Shown here: positions 55,734 to 64,000 of the stretch, piece by piece | How the letters are laid out: each line of letters opens with the position of its first letter | Numbering within the stretch: position 1 is the first letter of the stretch | Assembly: GCF_002754375.1 (NCBI RefSeq) | Contig: NZ_PEFF01000001.1 | Span: 310,001-374,000, forward strand | From: Variovorax sp. 54 | Lineage (GTDB): Bacteria > Pseudomonadota > Gammaproteobacteria > Burkholderiales > Burkholderiaceae_C | Length of the DNA stretch: 64,000 nucleotides | Direction of reading: 5' to 3' | Made by a program: the position numbers and the translations under genes | The notes under the pieces: model-generated | What the model saw: the letters and a program-made list of their open reading frames with translations, nothing else | Told to the model about the DNA's origin: nothing | Databases searched by the model: none

Positions 55734-56558
55734 TCAGTTGTGCAGCCCCCGCTCGTCGGGCTCTTCGGTCGAGGTGCTGATCACGCTCACCGGCTGGCCC
55801 TTGGCCCTGCGCCATGCGTACACCACGTAGCCGCTCAGGCCATAGGCCACGAACAGGCTGAACAACACCGTCGGCGGATGGATGTTGATGACCGCAATGC
55901 CCAGCGCGATCAGCACGATCACGACGAAAGGCACGCTCTTCTTCATCTGGACATCCTTGAAGCTGTAGAACGGCGCATTGGTGACCATCGAGAGTCCGGC
56001 ATAGAGCGTGAACGCGAAAGTGATCCACGTGATCTGCGTCCACGAGAGATACAGCACCTCGCCGCCGCGCTTGCCCCACTCGGTCATGAGCCAGATGAAG
56101 CCGGCCACGAGCGCTGCAGCCGCCGGCGACGGCAGCCCCTGGAACCAGCGCTTGTCGACCACGCCGGTGTTGACGTTGAAGCGGGCGAGCCGCAGTGCCG
56201 CACAGGCGCAGTACACGAAGGCGGCGATCCAGCCCCAACGTCCCAGCCCCTTGAGCGACCACTCGTAGGCGATGAGCGCAGGCGCGGCGCCGAACGACAC
56301 CATGTCGGACAGCGAGTCCATTTGCTCACCGAACGCGCTCTGCGTGTTGGTCATGCGCGCGACGCGGCCATCGAGGCTGTCGAGGATCATCGCGGCAAAC
56401 ACGCCGAGCGCCGCGAGGTCGAAGCGCGCGTTCATGGCCATCACTACCGAGTAGAAGCCGCCGAACAACGCCGCCAGCGTGAACAGGTTCGGCAGGATGT
56501 AGATGCCCTTGCGACGCTTGCGCGGCTGCACATCGTCGGGGAGCGTGTCGTCATGCAT
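55734..56558 (-). CDS. pssA: CDP-diacylglycerol-serine O-phosphatidyltransferase PssA
   Basis: A 274-residue inner-membrane enzyme that makes phosphatidylserine, the precursor of phosphatidylethanolamine. The CDP-alcohol phosphotransferase motif is clear (DSLDGRVAR followed by GEQMDSLSD), and about six to eight hydrophobic helices are present (ILPNLFTLAALFGGFYSVVM, FVVIVLIALGIAVINIHPP). The ATG at 56558 has GGAGG 8 bases upstream. It lies between ilvC and the leu genes on the same strand, but with terminator-like hairpins on the ilvC side. Confidence 0.93.
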   Translation of the reverse strand: MHDDTLPDDVQPRKRRKGIYILPNLFTLAALFGGFYSVVMAMNARFDLAALGVFAAMILDSLDGRVARMTNTQSAFGEQMDSLSDMVSFGAAPALIAYEWSLKGLGRWGWIAAFVYCACAALRLARFNVNTGVVDKRWFQGLPSPAAAALVAGFIWLMTEWGKRGGEVLYLSWTQITWITFAFTLYAGLSMVTNAPFYSFKDVQMKKSVPFVVIVLIALGIAVINIHPPTVLFSLFVAYGLSGYVVYAWRRAKGQPVSVISTSTEEPDERGLHN

Positions 56559-56671
56559 TGAAATGGCCTCCGTCCCTCGTGGGAACTGCCCGGTCAGCCA
56601 TCCATTCGATAGCGTCTTGGTCTGTGAATCGCATGTTTCGCAGTGTAGTTCAGGGGACCTGTGCACTCCCC

Positions 56672-56704
56672 CTCAAACAAAAGGGCCACCGCAACGGGTG
56701 GCCC
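56672..56704 (-). terminator. Rho-independent terminator after ilvC
   Basis: On the minus strand GGGCCACC and GGTGGCCC form an 8-bp stem with a 6-base loop, followed by TTTTGTTTGAGG. It lies about 50 bases after the ilvC stop (56752) and before pssA. Confidence 0.88.
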
Positions 56705-56711
56705 TGCGAAA

Positions 56712-56731
56712 CAGGGTGCCGAAGCACCCTG
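56712..56731 (-). other. UUCG-tetraloop hairpin after ilvC
   Basis: On the minus strand CAGGGTGC-TTCG-GCACCCTG forms an 8-bp stem closed by a stable UUCG loop, between the ilvC stop and the terminator. It may block 3' exonucleases or support the terminator. Confidence 0.6.
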
Positions 56732-56751
56732 CTGGCTCTTGCCTCTGAAGA

Positions 56752-57889
<1,138 letters not shown>

Positions 57890-57916
57890 GCGACGACTGA
57901 GCTCCGAATCATGGTG

Positions 57917-58408
57917 TCAGACCCGCAGGATGCGTTCGCCGCGTCCGATGCCGCTGGCACCGGTACGGACCGTCTCCAGAATGGCACTGCGGTCGATCGC
58001 TTCAAGAAAAGCGTCGTTCTTGCCGTGATCGCCGGTGAGCTCGATGGTGTAGCTCTTGTCGGTCACGTCGATGATGCGGCCACGGAAGATTTCCGCCATG
58101 CGCATCATTTCCTCGCGTTCCTTGCCCACCGCACGCACCTTCACCATCATGAGCTCGCGCTCGGTGTAGGCGCCTTCGGTCAGGTCGACCACCTTCACGA
58201 CCTCGATGAGGCGGTTCAGGTGCTTGGTGATCTGTTCGATCACGTCGTCCGAGCCGTTGGTGACGATGGTCATGCGCGAGAGGCTTGCGTCCTCGGTCGG
58301 CGCCACGGTCAGCGATTCGATGTTGTAGCCGCGGGCCGAAAAGAGGCCCACCACGCGGGAAAGAGCACCCGGCTCGTTTTCCAGCAGCACTGCAATGATG
58401 TGTTTCAT
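57917..58408 (-). CDS. ilvN: Acetolactate synthase small (regulatory) subunit
   Basis: A 163-residue regulatory subunit that binds valine and activates IlvB. The N-terminal ACT domain (about 1-75) has ENEPGALSRVVGLFSARGYN, IESLTVAPTEDASLSRMT and DVIEQITKHLNRLIEVVKVV. The C-terminal ALS domain has REEMMRMAEIFRGRIIDVTD and LTGDHGKNDAFLEAI. It is directly downstream of ilvB on the same strand. Confidence 0.97.
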   Translation of the reverse strand: MKHIIAVLLENEPGALSRVVGLFSARGYNIESLTVAPTEDASLSRMTIVTNGSDDVIEQITKHLNRLIEVVKVVDLTEGAYTERELMMVKVRAVGKEREEMMRMAEIFRGRIIDVTDKSYTIELTGDHGKNDAFLEAIDRSAILETVRTGASGIGRGERILRV

Positions 58409-58514
58409 GTTGGCGTGACTCCTCTTTTCGCCGCCCTCCCCCGTGCACGGTAATGCGCGGGCTTGGCGGGCAATAGATTCGTCAGTAAAAAGTTGAGCGA
58501 ACGAACGTTCCGGA

Positions 58515-60299
58515 TCAGAGATCTTCGGAACCCAGCAGCATCTCGGTGATGCCCATGCCGGCCTTGACCATCGGGAACACGTTCTCGGTGGGGTCGGTAC
58601 GAAAATCCATGAACACCGTGCGGTCCTTGAGCTTGCGCGCCTCGCGCAGCGCCGGCTCCACGTCTTGTGGACGCTCGATCAGCATGCCGACGTGACCATA
58701 GGCCTCGGCGAGCTTCACGAAGTTGGGCAGCGCGTCCATGTAGCTGTGGCTGTAGCGGCCGGAGTATTCGATCTCCTGCCATTGGCGCACCATGCCCAGG
58801 TAGCGGTTGTTGAGCGAGCAGATCTTGATCGGCGTGTTGTACTGCAGGCAGGTCGAAAGTTCTTGGATGCACATCTGCACCGAGCCTTCGCCCGTGATGG
58901 TGAACACTTCCGAATCGGGCTTGGCGAGCTTGATGCCCATGGCGTAAGGAATGCCCACGCCCATGGTGCCCAGGCCACCCGAATTGATCCAGCGGCGCGG
59001 CTCGTCGAAGCGGTAGTACTGGGCGGCCCACATCTGGTGCTGGCCGACGTCCGACGTGATGTACGTGTCGGCGTCCTTGGTCATGTTCCAGAGGGTCTCG
59101 ACCACGTACTGCGGCTTGATCACATCCTTGTTGTCGCGGTCGTACTTGAGGCAGTCGCGCGAGCGCCAGCTTTCGATGGTCTTCCACCAGTCGGCCAGCG
59201 CGCCGGCGTCGGGCTTGGCGGTGCTCTCGCGGATCATCGAGATCAGCTCGGTGAGCACGTCCTTCACGTCGCCGACGATCGGGATGTCGACCTTCACGCG
59301 CTTGGAGATGCTCGACGGGTCGATGTCGACGTGAATGATCTTGCGTTCGTTCTGCGCGAAGTGCTTCGGGTTGCCGATCACGCGGTCGTCGAAGCGCGCG
59401 CCCACGGCCAGCAGCACGTCGCAGTTCTGCATCGCGTTGTTGGCTTCGATGGTGCCGTGCATGCCCAGCATGCCGAGGAACTTGCGGTCGCTCGCGGGAT
59501 AGGCGCCCAGGCCCATCAGCGTGTTGGTGACCGGGTAGCCGAGCATGTCGACCAGCGTGCGCAGTTCGTTGCAGGCATTGCCCAGGAGCACGCCGCCGCC
59601 GGTGTAGATGTAGGGGCGCTTGGCCGCCAGTAGCAGTTGCAGCGCCTTGCGGATCTGTCCGCCGTGGCCCTTGCGCACCGGGTTGTACGAGCGCATCTCG
59701 ACCTTGTCGGGATAGCCGCTGTACGGAACCTTCTTGAAGGACACGTCCTTCGGCACGTCCACCACCACGGGGCCGGGACGACCGCTGCGTGCGATGTGGA
59801 AGGCCTTCTTCATCGTCATGGCCAGATCCTTCGGATCCTTGACGAGGAAGTTGTGCTTGACGATGGGGCGCGTGATGCCGACCGTGTCGCATTCCTGGAA
59901 GGCGTCGAGGCCGATGGCGGCCGTCGGCACCTGGCCGGAAATGATCACCATCGGGATCGAGTCCATGTACGCCGTCGCGATGCCGGTGACCGCATTGGTC
60001 AGGCCGGGGCCGGAAGTGACCAGGGCCACGCCGACTTCGCCGGTGGCGCGCGCATAGCCGTCGGCTGCGTGCACGGCGGCCTGCTCGTGGCGCACCAGCA
60101 CGTGCTGGATGGTGTCCTGCTTGTAGAACGCGTCGTAGATGTAGAGAACCGCGCCGCCGGGATAGCCCCAGACGTACTGAACGCCTTCGGCCTGCAGTGC
60201 CTTGATCAGCACTTCAGCGCCCATGAGTTCTTGCGTGGTGTTGCCGGCGCCAGAGGACGCGGCTGCTGCGGAAGCGAGTTCCGCCTTCGAGATTTCCAT
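58515..60299 (-). CDS. ilvB: Acetolactate synthase large (catalytic) subunit
   Basis: A 594-residue ThDP/FAD enzyme for the first shared step of valine, leucine and isoleucine synthesis. Its features are WGYPGGAVLYIYDAFYKQ, the catalytic Glu in LVRHEQAAVHAADGYARATG, VTSGPGLTNAVTGIATAYMD and QECDTVGITRPIVKH. The ThDP motif is GEGSVQM followed by LNNRYLGMVRQW (GEG in place of the usual GDG, as I recall for other beta-proteobacterial IlvB). The ATG at 60299 has AAAGG 6 bases upstream. No leader peptide rich in Ile/Leu/Val was found upstream. Confidence 0.96.
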   Translation of the reverse strand: MEISKAELASAAAASSGAGNTTQELMGAEVLIKALQAEGVQYVWGYPGGAVLYIYDAFYKQDTIQHVLVRHEQAAVHAADGYARATGEVGVALVTSGPGLTNAVTGIATAYMDSIPMVIISGQVPTAAIGLDAFQECDTVGITRPIVKHNFLVKDPKDLAMTMKKAFHIARSGRPGPVVVDVPKDVSFKKVPYSGYPDKVEMRSYNPVRKGHGGQIRKALQLLLAAKRPYIYTGGGVLLGNACNELRTLVDMLGYPVTNTLMGLGAYPASDRKFLGMLGMHGTIEANNAMQNCDVLLAVGARFDDRVIGNPKHFAQNERKIIHVDIDPSSISKRVKVDIPIVGDVKDVLTELISMIRESTAKPDAGALADWWKTIESWRSRDCLKYDRDNKDVIKPQYVVETLWNMTKDADTYITSDVGQHQMWAAQYYRFDEPRRWINSGGLGTMGVGIPYAMGIKLAKPDSEVFTITGEGSVQMCIQELSTCLQYNTPIKICSLNNRYLGMVRQWQEIEYSGRYSHSYMDALPNFVKLAEAYGHVGMLIERPQDVEPALREARKLKDRTVFMDFRTDPTENVFPMVKAGMGITEMLLGSEDL

Positions 60300-60582
60300 G
60301 ATCAACCTTTGTGTTTTTTCGGGAACGAAAAACCTTGGGTGCCCCTTGCCAGCCCTTGTGGGGCCGCGCCAGGACTTGAGGCCAAAGCCATGAGCGGACT
60401 GATGTTCCGCCGGACCGTGACCCGTTTGCCTTTTGACTTGCAAGGCGGATTATGACACTACCGGCGCGTTCAGACTCGCTTCAGGTGCCCTGTCTTGGCA
60501 CAAAGGCATAATCCGCGGCATAAAAACATGAGCGTTCGCCAAACATCCTCCCCACGCGGCGCGTCCCGCCGCCTCCTCTCAT
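60300..60582. other. Divergent region between ilvB and the sigma-factor gene
   Basis: About 280 bases with no gene. On the minus strand a CATAAT box near 60449-60454 could start the ilvB message with a leader of about 140 bases. That leader contains an A/T hairpin (TTTTTCG/CGAAAAA near 60315-60333). On the plus strand GGCATAATCC near 60505 is a possible -10 for the sigma-factor gene. No amino-acid-type attenuator was seen. Confidence 0.4.
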
Positions 60583-61149
60583 TTGGCTACTGAACACGAA
60601 CTCTCCGACTTCCTGAAAAGCGTCGAACGACGGGCCTTCAAGCGCTCGGTCTATCACGTGCGGGACGAAGAAGCGGCCCTGGACATCGTGCAGGACAGCA
60701 TGATGAAGCTGGCGCAGCACTACGGCGACAAGCCTGTCGAGGAACTGCCGATGCTGTTCCAGCGCATCCTGTCGAACTGCACGCTCGACTGGTTCCGCCG
60801 CCAGAAAACCCGCCGGGCCCTTTTCTCCAACCTCAGCGACTTCGAACCGGCCGACAACGGCGAGGATTTCGACCTGCTGGAGAACTTTGTCTCGCCCACC
60901 GACTCCAGAGAATCGGAGAGCGCCGAAGACACCACCCGCCGCGCCCAGGTCTTTCACGAGATCGAAGAACAGATCGCGGCTTTGCCCGGCCGTCAACGCG
61001 AGGCTTTCCTGATGCGTTACTGGGAGGAAATGGACGTCGCAGAGACGGCCGCCGCAATGGGCTGCTCCGAAGGCAGCGTCAAAACCCATTGTTCGCGAGC
61101 CGTCCACGCTCTGAGCAAGGCGCTCAAAGCCAAGGGAATATCGCTATGA
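60583..61149 (+). CDS. RNA polymerase sigma factor (ECF, sigma-70 family)
   Basis: A 188-residue sigma factor. Region 2 is at about 8-75 (YHVRDEEAALDIVQDSMMKL, LPMLFQRILSNCTLDWFRRQ). An acidic linker comes next, then region 4 at about 125-185 (LPGRQREAFLMRYWEEMDVA, AAMGCSEGSVKTHCSRAVHA). The start is TTG at 60583; no ATG fits and no good ribosome-binding site is seen, so initiation is uncertain. It is translationally coupled (ATGA) to a DUF3619 membrane protein, a possible partner or anti-sigma protein. Confidence 0.88.
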   Translation: MATEHELSDFLKSVERRAFKRSVYHVRDEEAALDIVQDSMMKLAQHYGDKPVEELPMLFQRILSNCTLDWFRRQKTRRALFSNLSDFEPADNGEDFDLLENFVSPTDSRESESAEDTTRRAQVFHEIEEQIAALPGRQREAFLMRYWEEMDVAETAAAMGCSEGSVKTHCSRAVHALSKALKAKGISL

Positions 61150-61571
61150 ATACCAAGGTTCCAACCTCTCAATCCAACGCTGCAGAAGACCGCTTCGGCC
61201 AACGGCTGACGGCCCGGCTGTCGGACGGCAATCAAGCGTTGCCGCACGACATCAGCGAACGACTGCGCGTGGCTCGCTCGCAGGCCGTGGCTGCGCGCAA
61301 GCTGGCCCCGCAGTTGCGTACGGCGCCCGTCGCGGTCCAGTCGGGCCACACGGTCACGCTGGGCGGCAGCTGGTGGACCCGCATTGGTTCCGTGGTGCCC
61401 TTGATCGCCCTGGTGGCCGGACTGATCACCATCAGCGTGATGCAGGACGACGACCGTGCCAGCGAACTCGCCGAGGTCGACTCGGCCCTGCTGACGGGCG
61501 ACCTGCCGCCTGCCGCCTACACCGATCCCGGCTTCGCCCAATTCCTGAAGTCCGACAGCGCCTCCGACTGA
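61146..61571 (+). CDS. DUF3619-family membrane protein
   Basis: A 141-residue single-pass membrane protein of unknown function. The N-terminal 75 residues are polar (DRFGQRLTARLSDGNQALPH, ISERLRVARSQAVAARK). One transmembrane helix is at about 80-98 (IGSVVPLIALVAGLITISVM), and a short acidic C-terminal part lies outside (LLTGDLPPAAYTDPGFAQFL). Its start overlaps the sigma-factor stop. The layout (cytoplasmic helix region plus one membrane span) resembles anti-sigma proteins, but no known anti-sigma domain is seen. Confidence 0.8.
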   Translation: MNTKVPTSQSNAAEDRFGQRLTARLSDGNQALPHDISERLRVARSQAVAARKLAPQLRTAPVAVQSGHTVTLGGSWWTRIGSVVPLIALVAGLITISVMQDDDRASELAEVDSALLTGDLPPAAYTDPGFAQFLKSDSASD

Positions 61572-61588
61572 ACACCTTGCCCGACCGA

Positions 61589-62419
61589 ATGCGACGCCGC
61601 TCCGTTTCCCGTGCGAAAGCCCTGCTTCCGTTGCGCCCGCTCCCGGCGGGCGCCGTCGTTTGGGCGGGTGCGCTGGCAGCCGTTGTCTTCGGCCTGACAC
61701 TGGCCGATGCACAGACGCTGCCCGAAGCCACCAAGCCCGCCACGCACGCCGCAGGCACCAATGGCGCAGCAAGCCCCAAGGGCGTCGCCACGACCAGGCC
61801 CCTCTGGAGCGATCTGAGCTCCGAGCAGCAGTACGCCCTGAAGCCGCTGGCCTTGCACTGGAACACGCTGAACGTCGGCCAGAAGCGCAAATGGCTGGCC
61901 CTGTCGCGCAACTACGCGAACATGCCCGCCGACGACCAGGTCACGCTGCACAGCCGGATGATCGAGTGGGCGGCGCTGAGCAACCAGCAGCGCACCCAGG
62001 CCCGCCTGAACTTCGCCGAGGTCAAGCGGCTTCCCGCCGACGAGCGCCGGCTCAAGTGGGAGCAGTACCAGGCACTGAGCGAAGAAGAAAAGCGCAAGCT
62101 CGCCGAGCGCGCACCGCCCAAGCCGCGCGGCGCCGCCGTGCCGGTGCGCCCGGTTTCATCGCAAAAACTCGTGCCTGTGCCGGCCGTCACGCCGCCCGGA
62201 CAGCACACGCCCCGCATCGTGCCGGCCACGCTCCCCACGCCCGTGCTGCCGCCGGCGGCCGTCGTGGTGAGCTCGCCGGCAACATCGCCCGCTGCAACGG
62301 AACGCGCGCCCACACCGGCCAGCACCGTCGCAGCCCCGGCCGCCTCCGCGCCGAACGGCGTCACGCCGCCCCCCGTGCCCGCCGAAGCGCAGGTGCCGGC
62401 GCCGTCCTCCGCTCCCTGA
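61589..62419 (+). CDS. DUF3106-family exported protein
   Basis: A 276-residue protein with a signal-like start (AGAVVWAGALAAVVFGLTLADA). The DUF3106 core (about residues 70-170) has LWSDLSSEQQYALKPLALHW, GQKRKWLALSRNYANMPADD and RTQARLNFAEVKRLPADERR, ending LSEEEKRKLAERAPPKP. After this it is Pro/Ala-rich and probably unstructured to the end. The helical core with repeated W and K/R residues resembles Spy-like or periplasmic chaperone helices, but function is unknown. It follows DUF3619 by 17 bases. Confidence 0.82.
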   Translation: MRRRSVSRAKALLPLRPLPAGAVVWAGALAAVVFGLTLADAQTLPEATKPATHAAGTNGAASPKGVATTRPLWSDLSSEQQYALKPLALHWNTLNVGQKRKWLALSRNYANMPADDQVTLHSRMIEWAALSNQQRTQARLNFAEVKRLPADERRLKWEQYQALSEEEKRKLAERAPPKPRGAAVPVRPVSSQKLVPVPAVTPPGQHTPRIVPATLPTPVLPPAAVVVSSPATSPAATERAPTPASTVAAPAASAPNGVTPPPVPAEAQVPAPSSAP

Positions 62420-62423
62420 CAAG

Positions 62424-62999
62424 ATGTCGATGGTTTCCAGTTCTCCCGAGACCTCGGGTCCCGGCCAGTCGGCCTCGCCCCTTCCCACCGCGGCCGGCCA
62501 CGGCGTCTCGCCGACCGTGCCCGGCCTCTGGCGTCGCATGGCCTGCTGGCTTTATGAAGGCATGCTGCTGTTCGCGGTCGTGTTCGTGTCCGGCTGGCTG
62601 TTCAGCACGCTGGGCCAGATGCGCGACGCCATGGACGAACGGCGGCACCTGCTCCAGGCTTTTCTCTTCGTGGTGTTCGGCGTCTACTTCGTCTGGTTCT
62701 GGGCCAAGGGCCAGACCCTGGCCATGAAGACCTGGAACATCCGCATCGTCGACCGCCACGGCCAGCCCGTCACCCAGGGTCGCGCGCTGGCGCGCTACCT
62801 CCTGAGCTGGATCTGGTTCCTGCCGCCGCTCGCCGCCATCGCCCCGTTCAAGCTGTCGGGCGGCGAATCGACCGTGCTGATCTTCGGCTGGGTCGCCGTC
62901 TGGGCCCTGCTGGCCCGTTTTCACCCCGACCGCCAGTTCTGGCACGACGCCTGGGCCGGTACGCGGCTCATCACCTCCAAGCCGATGAGCCGCCAATGA
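62424..62999 (+). CDS. RDD-family membrane protein
   Basis: A 191-residue protein with an RDD domain from about residue 35. It has PGLWRRMACWLYEGMLLFAV (Arg and Asp/Glu signature region), a second helix (LLQAFLFVVFGVYFVWFWA), GQTLAMKTWNIRIVDRHGQP and a last helix pair, ending RFHPDRQFWHDAWAGTRLI. RDD proteins are small transporter-like membrane proteins of mostly unknown role. It starts 5 bases after DUF3106 and overlaps dgkA by ATGA. Confidence 0.88.
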   Translation: MSMVSSSPETSGPGQSASPLPTAAGHGVSPTVPGLWRRMACWLYEGMLLFAVVFVSGWLFSTLGQMRDAMDERRHLLQAFLFVVFGVYFVWFWAKGQTLAMKTWNIRIVDRHGQPVTQGRALARYLLSWIWFLPPLAAIAPFKLSGGESTVLIFGWVAVWALLARFHPDRQFWHDAWAGTRLITSKPMSRQ

Positions 63000-63394
63000 G
63001 TGCCTTGCCCGACCCCGCCGTGAACCCGCAGAAGGCCCGCAAGGGCCTCGAGCGCGTCTGGCACGCCACCCTGATCTCGTTGCACGGCTTGCGCGCCGGC
63101 TGGACCGAGCCGGCGTTCCGCCAGGAAGCCATCCTGTCGATGGTCATGATCCCGGCCGCCTTCTGGTTGGGGCGCAGCTGGGTCGAGGTGGCGCTGCTCG
63201 CCGGCAGCGCCGTGCTCGTGATGATTGTCGAGCTGCTCAACACGGCGGTCGAGGCCGCCATCGACCGCATCGGCCCCGAATGGCACGACCTCTCCAAGCG
63301 CGCGAAGGACATGGGCAGTGCCGCTGTCCTGCTGTCGCTCACGCTGTGCGGTGGCATCTGGGCCGCAGCCCTGTGGCAACGCTTCGTGTCATGA
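62996..63394 (+). CDS. dgkA: Diacylglycerol kinase DgkA
   Basis: A 132-residue integral membrane kinase that recycles diacylglycerol to phosphatidic acid. The signature ELLNTAVEAAIDRIG is near residue 80, flanked by three membrane helices (EAILSMVMIPAAFWLG, VALLAGSAVLVMIV, AAVLLSLTLCGGIWAAALW). The N-terminal amphipathic helix has RVWHATLISLHGLRAGW. The start overlaps the RDD stop. Confidence 0.93.
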   Translation: MSALPDPAVNPQKARKGLERVWHATLISLHGLRAGWTEPAFRQEAILSMVMIPAAFWLGRSWVEVALLAGSAVLVMIVELLNTAVEAAIDRIGPEWHDLSKRAKDMGSAAVLLSLTLCGGIWAAALWQRFVS

Positions 63395-63425
63395 GCGGGT
63401 CTGCCGCCTGCGGCATGATCGCAAG

Positions 63426-64000
63426 ATGACTCCTGAATTTTCGATTTGCGTGTATTGCGGCTCGCGCCCCGGCGAACGCCCCGAGTTTTCCCAGGCCGCC
63501 CAGGCCGTGGGCCAATGGATCGGCCAGAACGGCGGCCAGTTGGTCTACGGCGGTGGCCGCACCGGCCTGATGGGCACGGTGGCCGAGGCCACCCGCCTGG
63601 CCGGCGGCCGCGTCGTCGGCATCATTCCCAAGGCCCTGGTCGACAAGGAACTGGCCAACCCCCTGTGCGACGAGCTGCACGTGGTCGACACCATGCACGA
63701 GCGCAAGGCCATGATGGGCGAGCGCGCCGACGCCTTCCTCGCAATGGCGGGCGGCATCGGCACCTTTGAAGAACTGTTCGAGATCTGGACCTGGCGCCAG
63801 CTCGGCTACCACGACAAGCCGACCGGCATCCTCAACACCGCCGGCTATTACGACGGCCTGCTGGGCTTCCTGGCGCACAGCGTGCGCGAGGGCTTCATGG
63901 GTGAATGGCAGATGGACCTGGTCCGCACCGGCACCGACGTGCCCGAACTGCTGACCGCGCTGCGCGCCGAAGTCCCCCTGCACCCCCGCGACGACAAGCT
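63426..64000 (+). CDS. LOG-family protein (TIGR00730, cytokinin-activating type), 3' end missing
   Basis: The frame from ATG 63426 stays open to the window edge (191 codons seen). LOG-type phosphoribohydrolases release nucleobases from nucleoside monophosphates. The start MTPEFSICVYCGSRPGERPE, the GGGRTGLMG motif and ERKAMMGERADAFLAMAGG followed by IGTFEELFEIWTWRQLGYHD identify the family. The usual PGGxGTxxE motif has Ala in place of Pro (AGGIGTFEE). Most of the family's length (about 195) is present, so only a few codons are probably missing. Confidence 0.92.
   Translation, partial: MTPEFSICVYCGSRPGERPEFSQAAQAVGQWIGQNGGQLVYGGGRTGLMGTVAEATRLAGGRVVGIIPKALVDKELANPLCDELHVVDTMHERKAMMGERADAFLAMAGGIGTFEELFEIWTWRQLGYHDKPTGILNTAGYYDGLLGFLAHSVREGFMGEWQMDLVRTGTDVPELLTALRAEVPLHPRDDK

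Noticed and set aside
60300..60480. Search for an ilv attenuator upstream of ilvB
   Set aside because: The only small frame (MALASSPGAAPQG...) lacks runs of Ile, Leu or Val codons and overlaps the ribosome-binding site; no GC-rich terminator with a T run was found.

Overview
The window is a high-GC chromosomal segment with dense, mostly ordinary metabolic gene order. Protein signatures and neighbourhoods (an ilvB-ilvN-ilvC-pssA-leuA-leuA run, a sigma factor/DUF3619/DUF3106/RDD/dgkA run, pobR-pobA, aat-bpt, a ThiE with an N-terminal extension) point to the Burkholderiales, family Comamonadaceae, most likely Variovorax or a close relative. This placement is inferred from recognised families; no database search was run. 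No prophage, insertion sequence or CRISPR array was seen.

Layout. 1-544 holds the 3' part of a HigA-like antitoxin gene. 700-8465 is a thiamine region: a TPP riboswitch before the transporter gene cytX, thiD on the opposite strand, then thiO-thiS-thiG-thiE and a TonB-dependent receptor whose start codon overlaps the thiE stop. 8560-8960 carries two identical tRNA-Asn genes, each with its own -10 box and terminator. 9158-26830 is the most unusual part: after a small WXXGXW protein come five minus-strand genes for exported DUF11-type repeat proteins. One has 2127 residues and appears to end in an outer-membrane beta-barrel. Another is broken by a frameshift at a run of eight G. An AT-rich, mostly gene-free stretch (26831-27783) lies upstream of this cluster.

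27784-34145 holds rnk, a small unknown protein, a CsgG-like lipoprotein, an MBL hydrolase, a divergent quinone-oxidoreductase/LysR pair, an alpha/beta hydrolase and a GrpB protein. 34147-42033 holds a thioesterase, a TonB-like protein, two two-component systems (LuxR/7TMR-DISM type and OmpR/QseC type) and a Do-type protease. 42097-48243 holds pobR-pobA with a palindromic operator, SRPBCC, VOC and AraC genes, and an orphan molybdopterin-binding subunit. 48470-52112 holds the N-end-rule transferases aat and bpt, an IclR regulator and a D-Ala-D-Ala endopeptidase.

52230-60299 is branched-chain amino-acid synthesis on the minus strand: ilvB, ilvN, ilvC, pssA, then two different 2-isopropylmalate synthases. 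The first of these is preceded by a clear leucine attenuator, made of a leader peptide with six Leu in 18 residues and a terminator. 60583-64000 is a plus-strand run of sigma factor, DUF3619, DUF3106, RDD, diacylglycerol kinase and a LOG-family gene cut by the window edge.

The best candidate for an undescribed system is the DUF11 cluster. It is probably a cell-surface or secreted repeat-protein apparatus, with signs of tandem gene duplication and possible on/off switching at a homopolymer.
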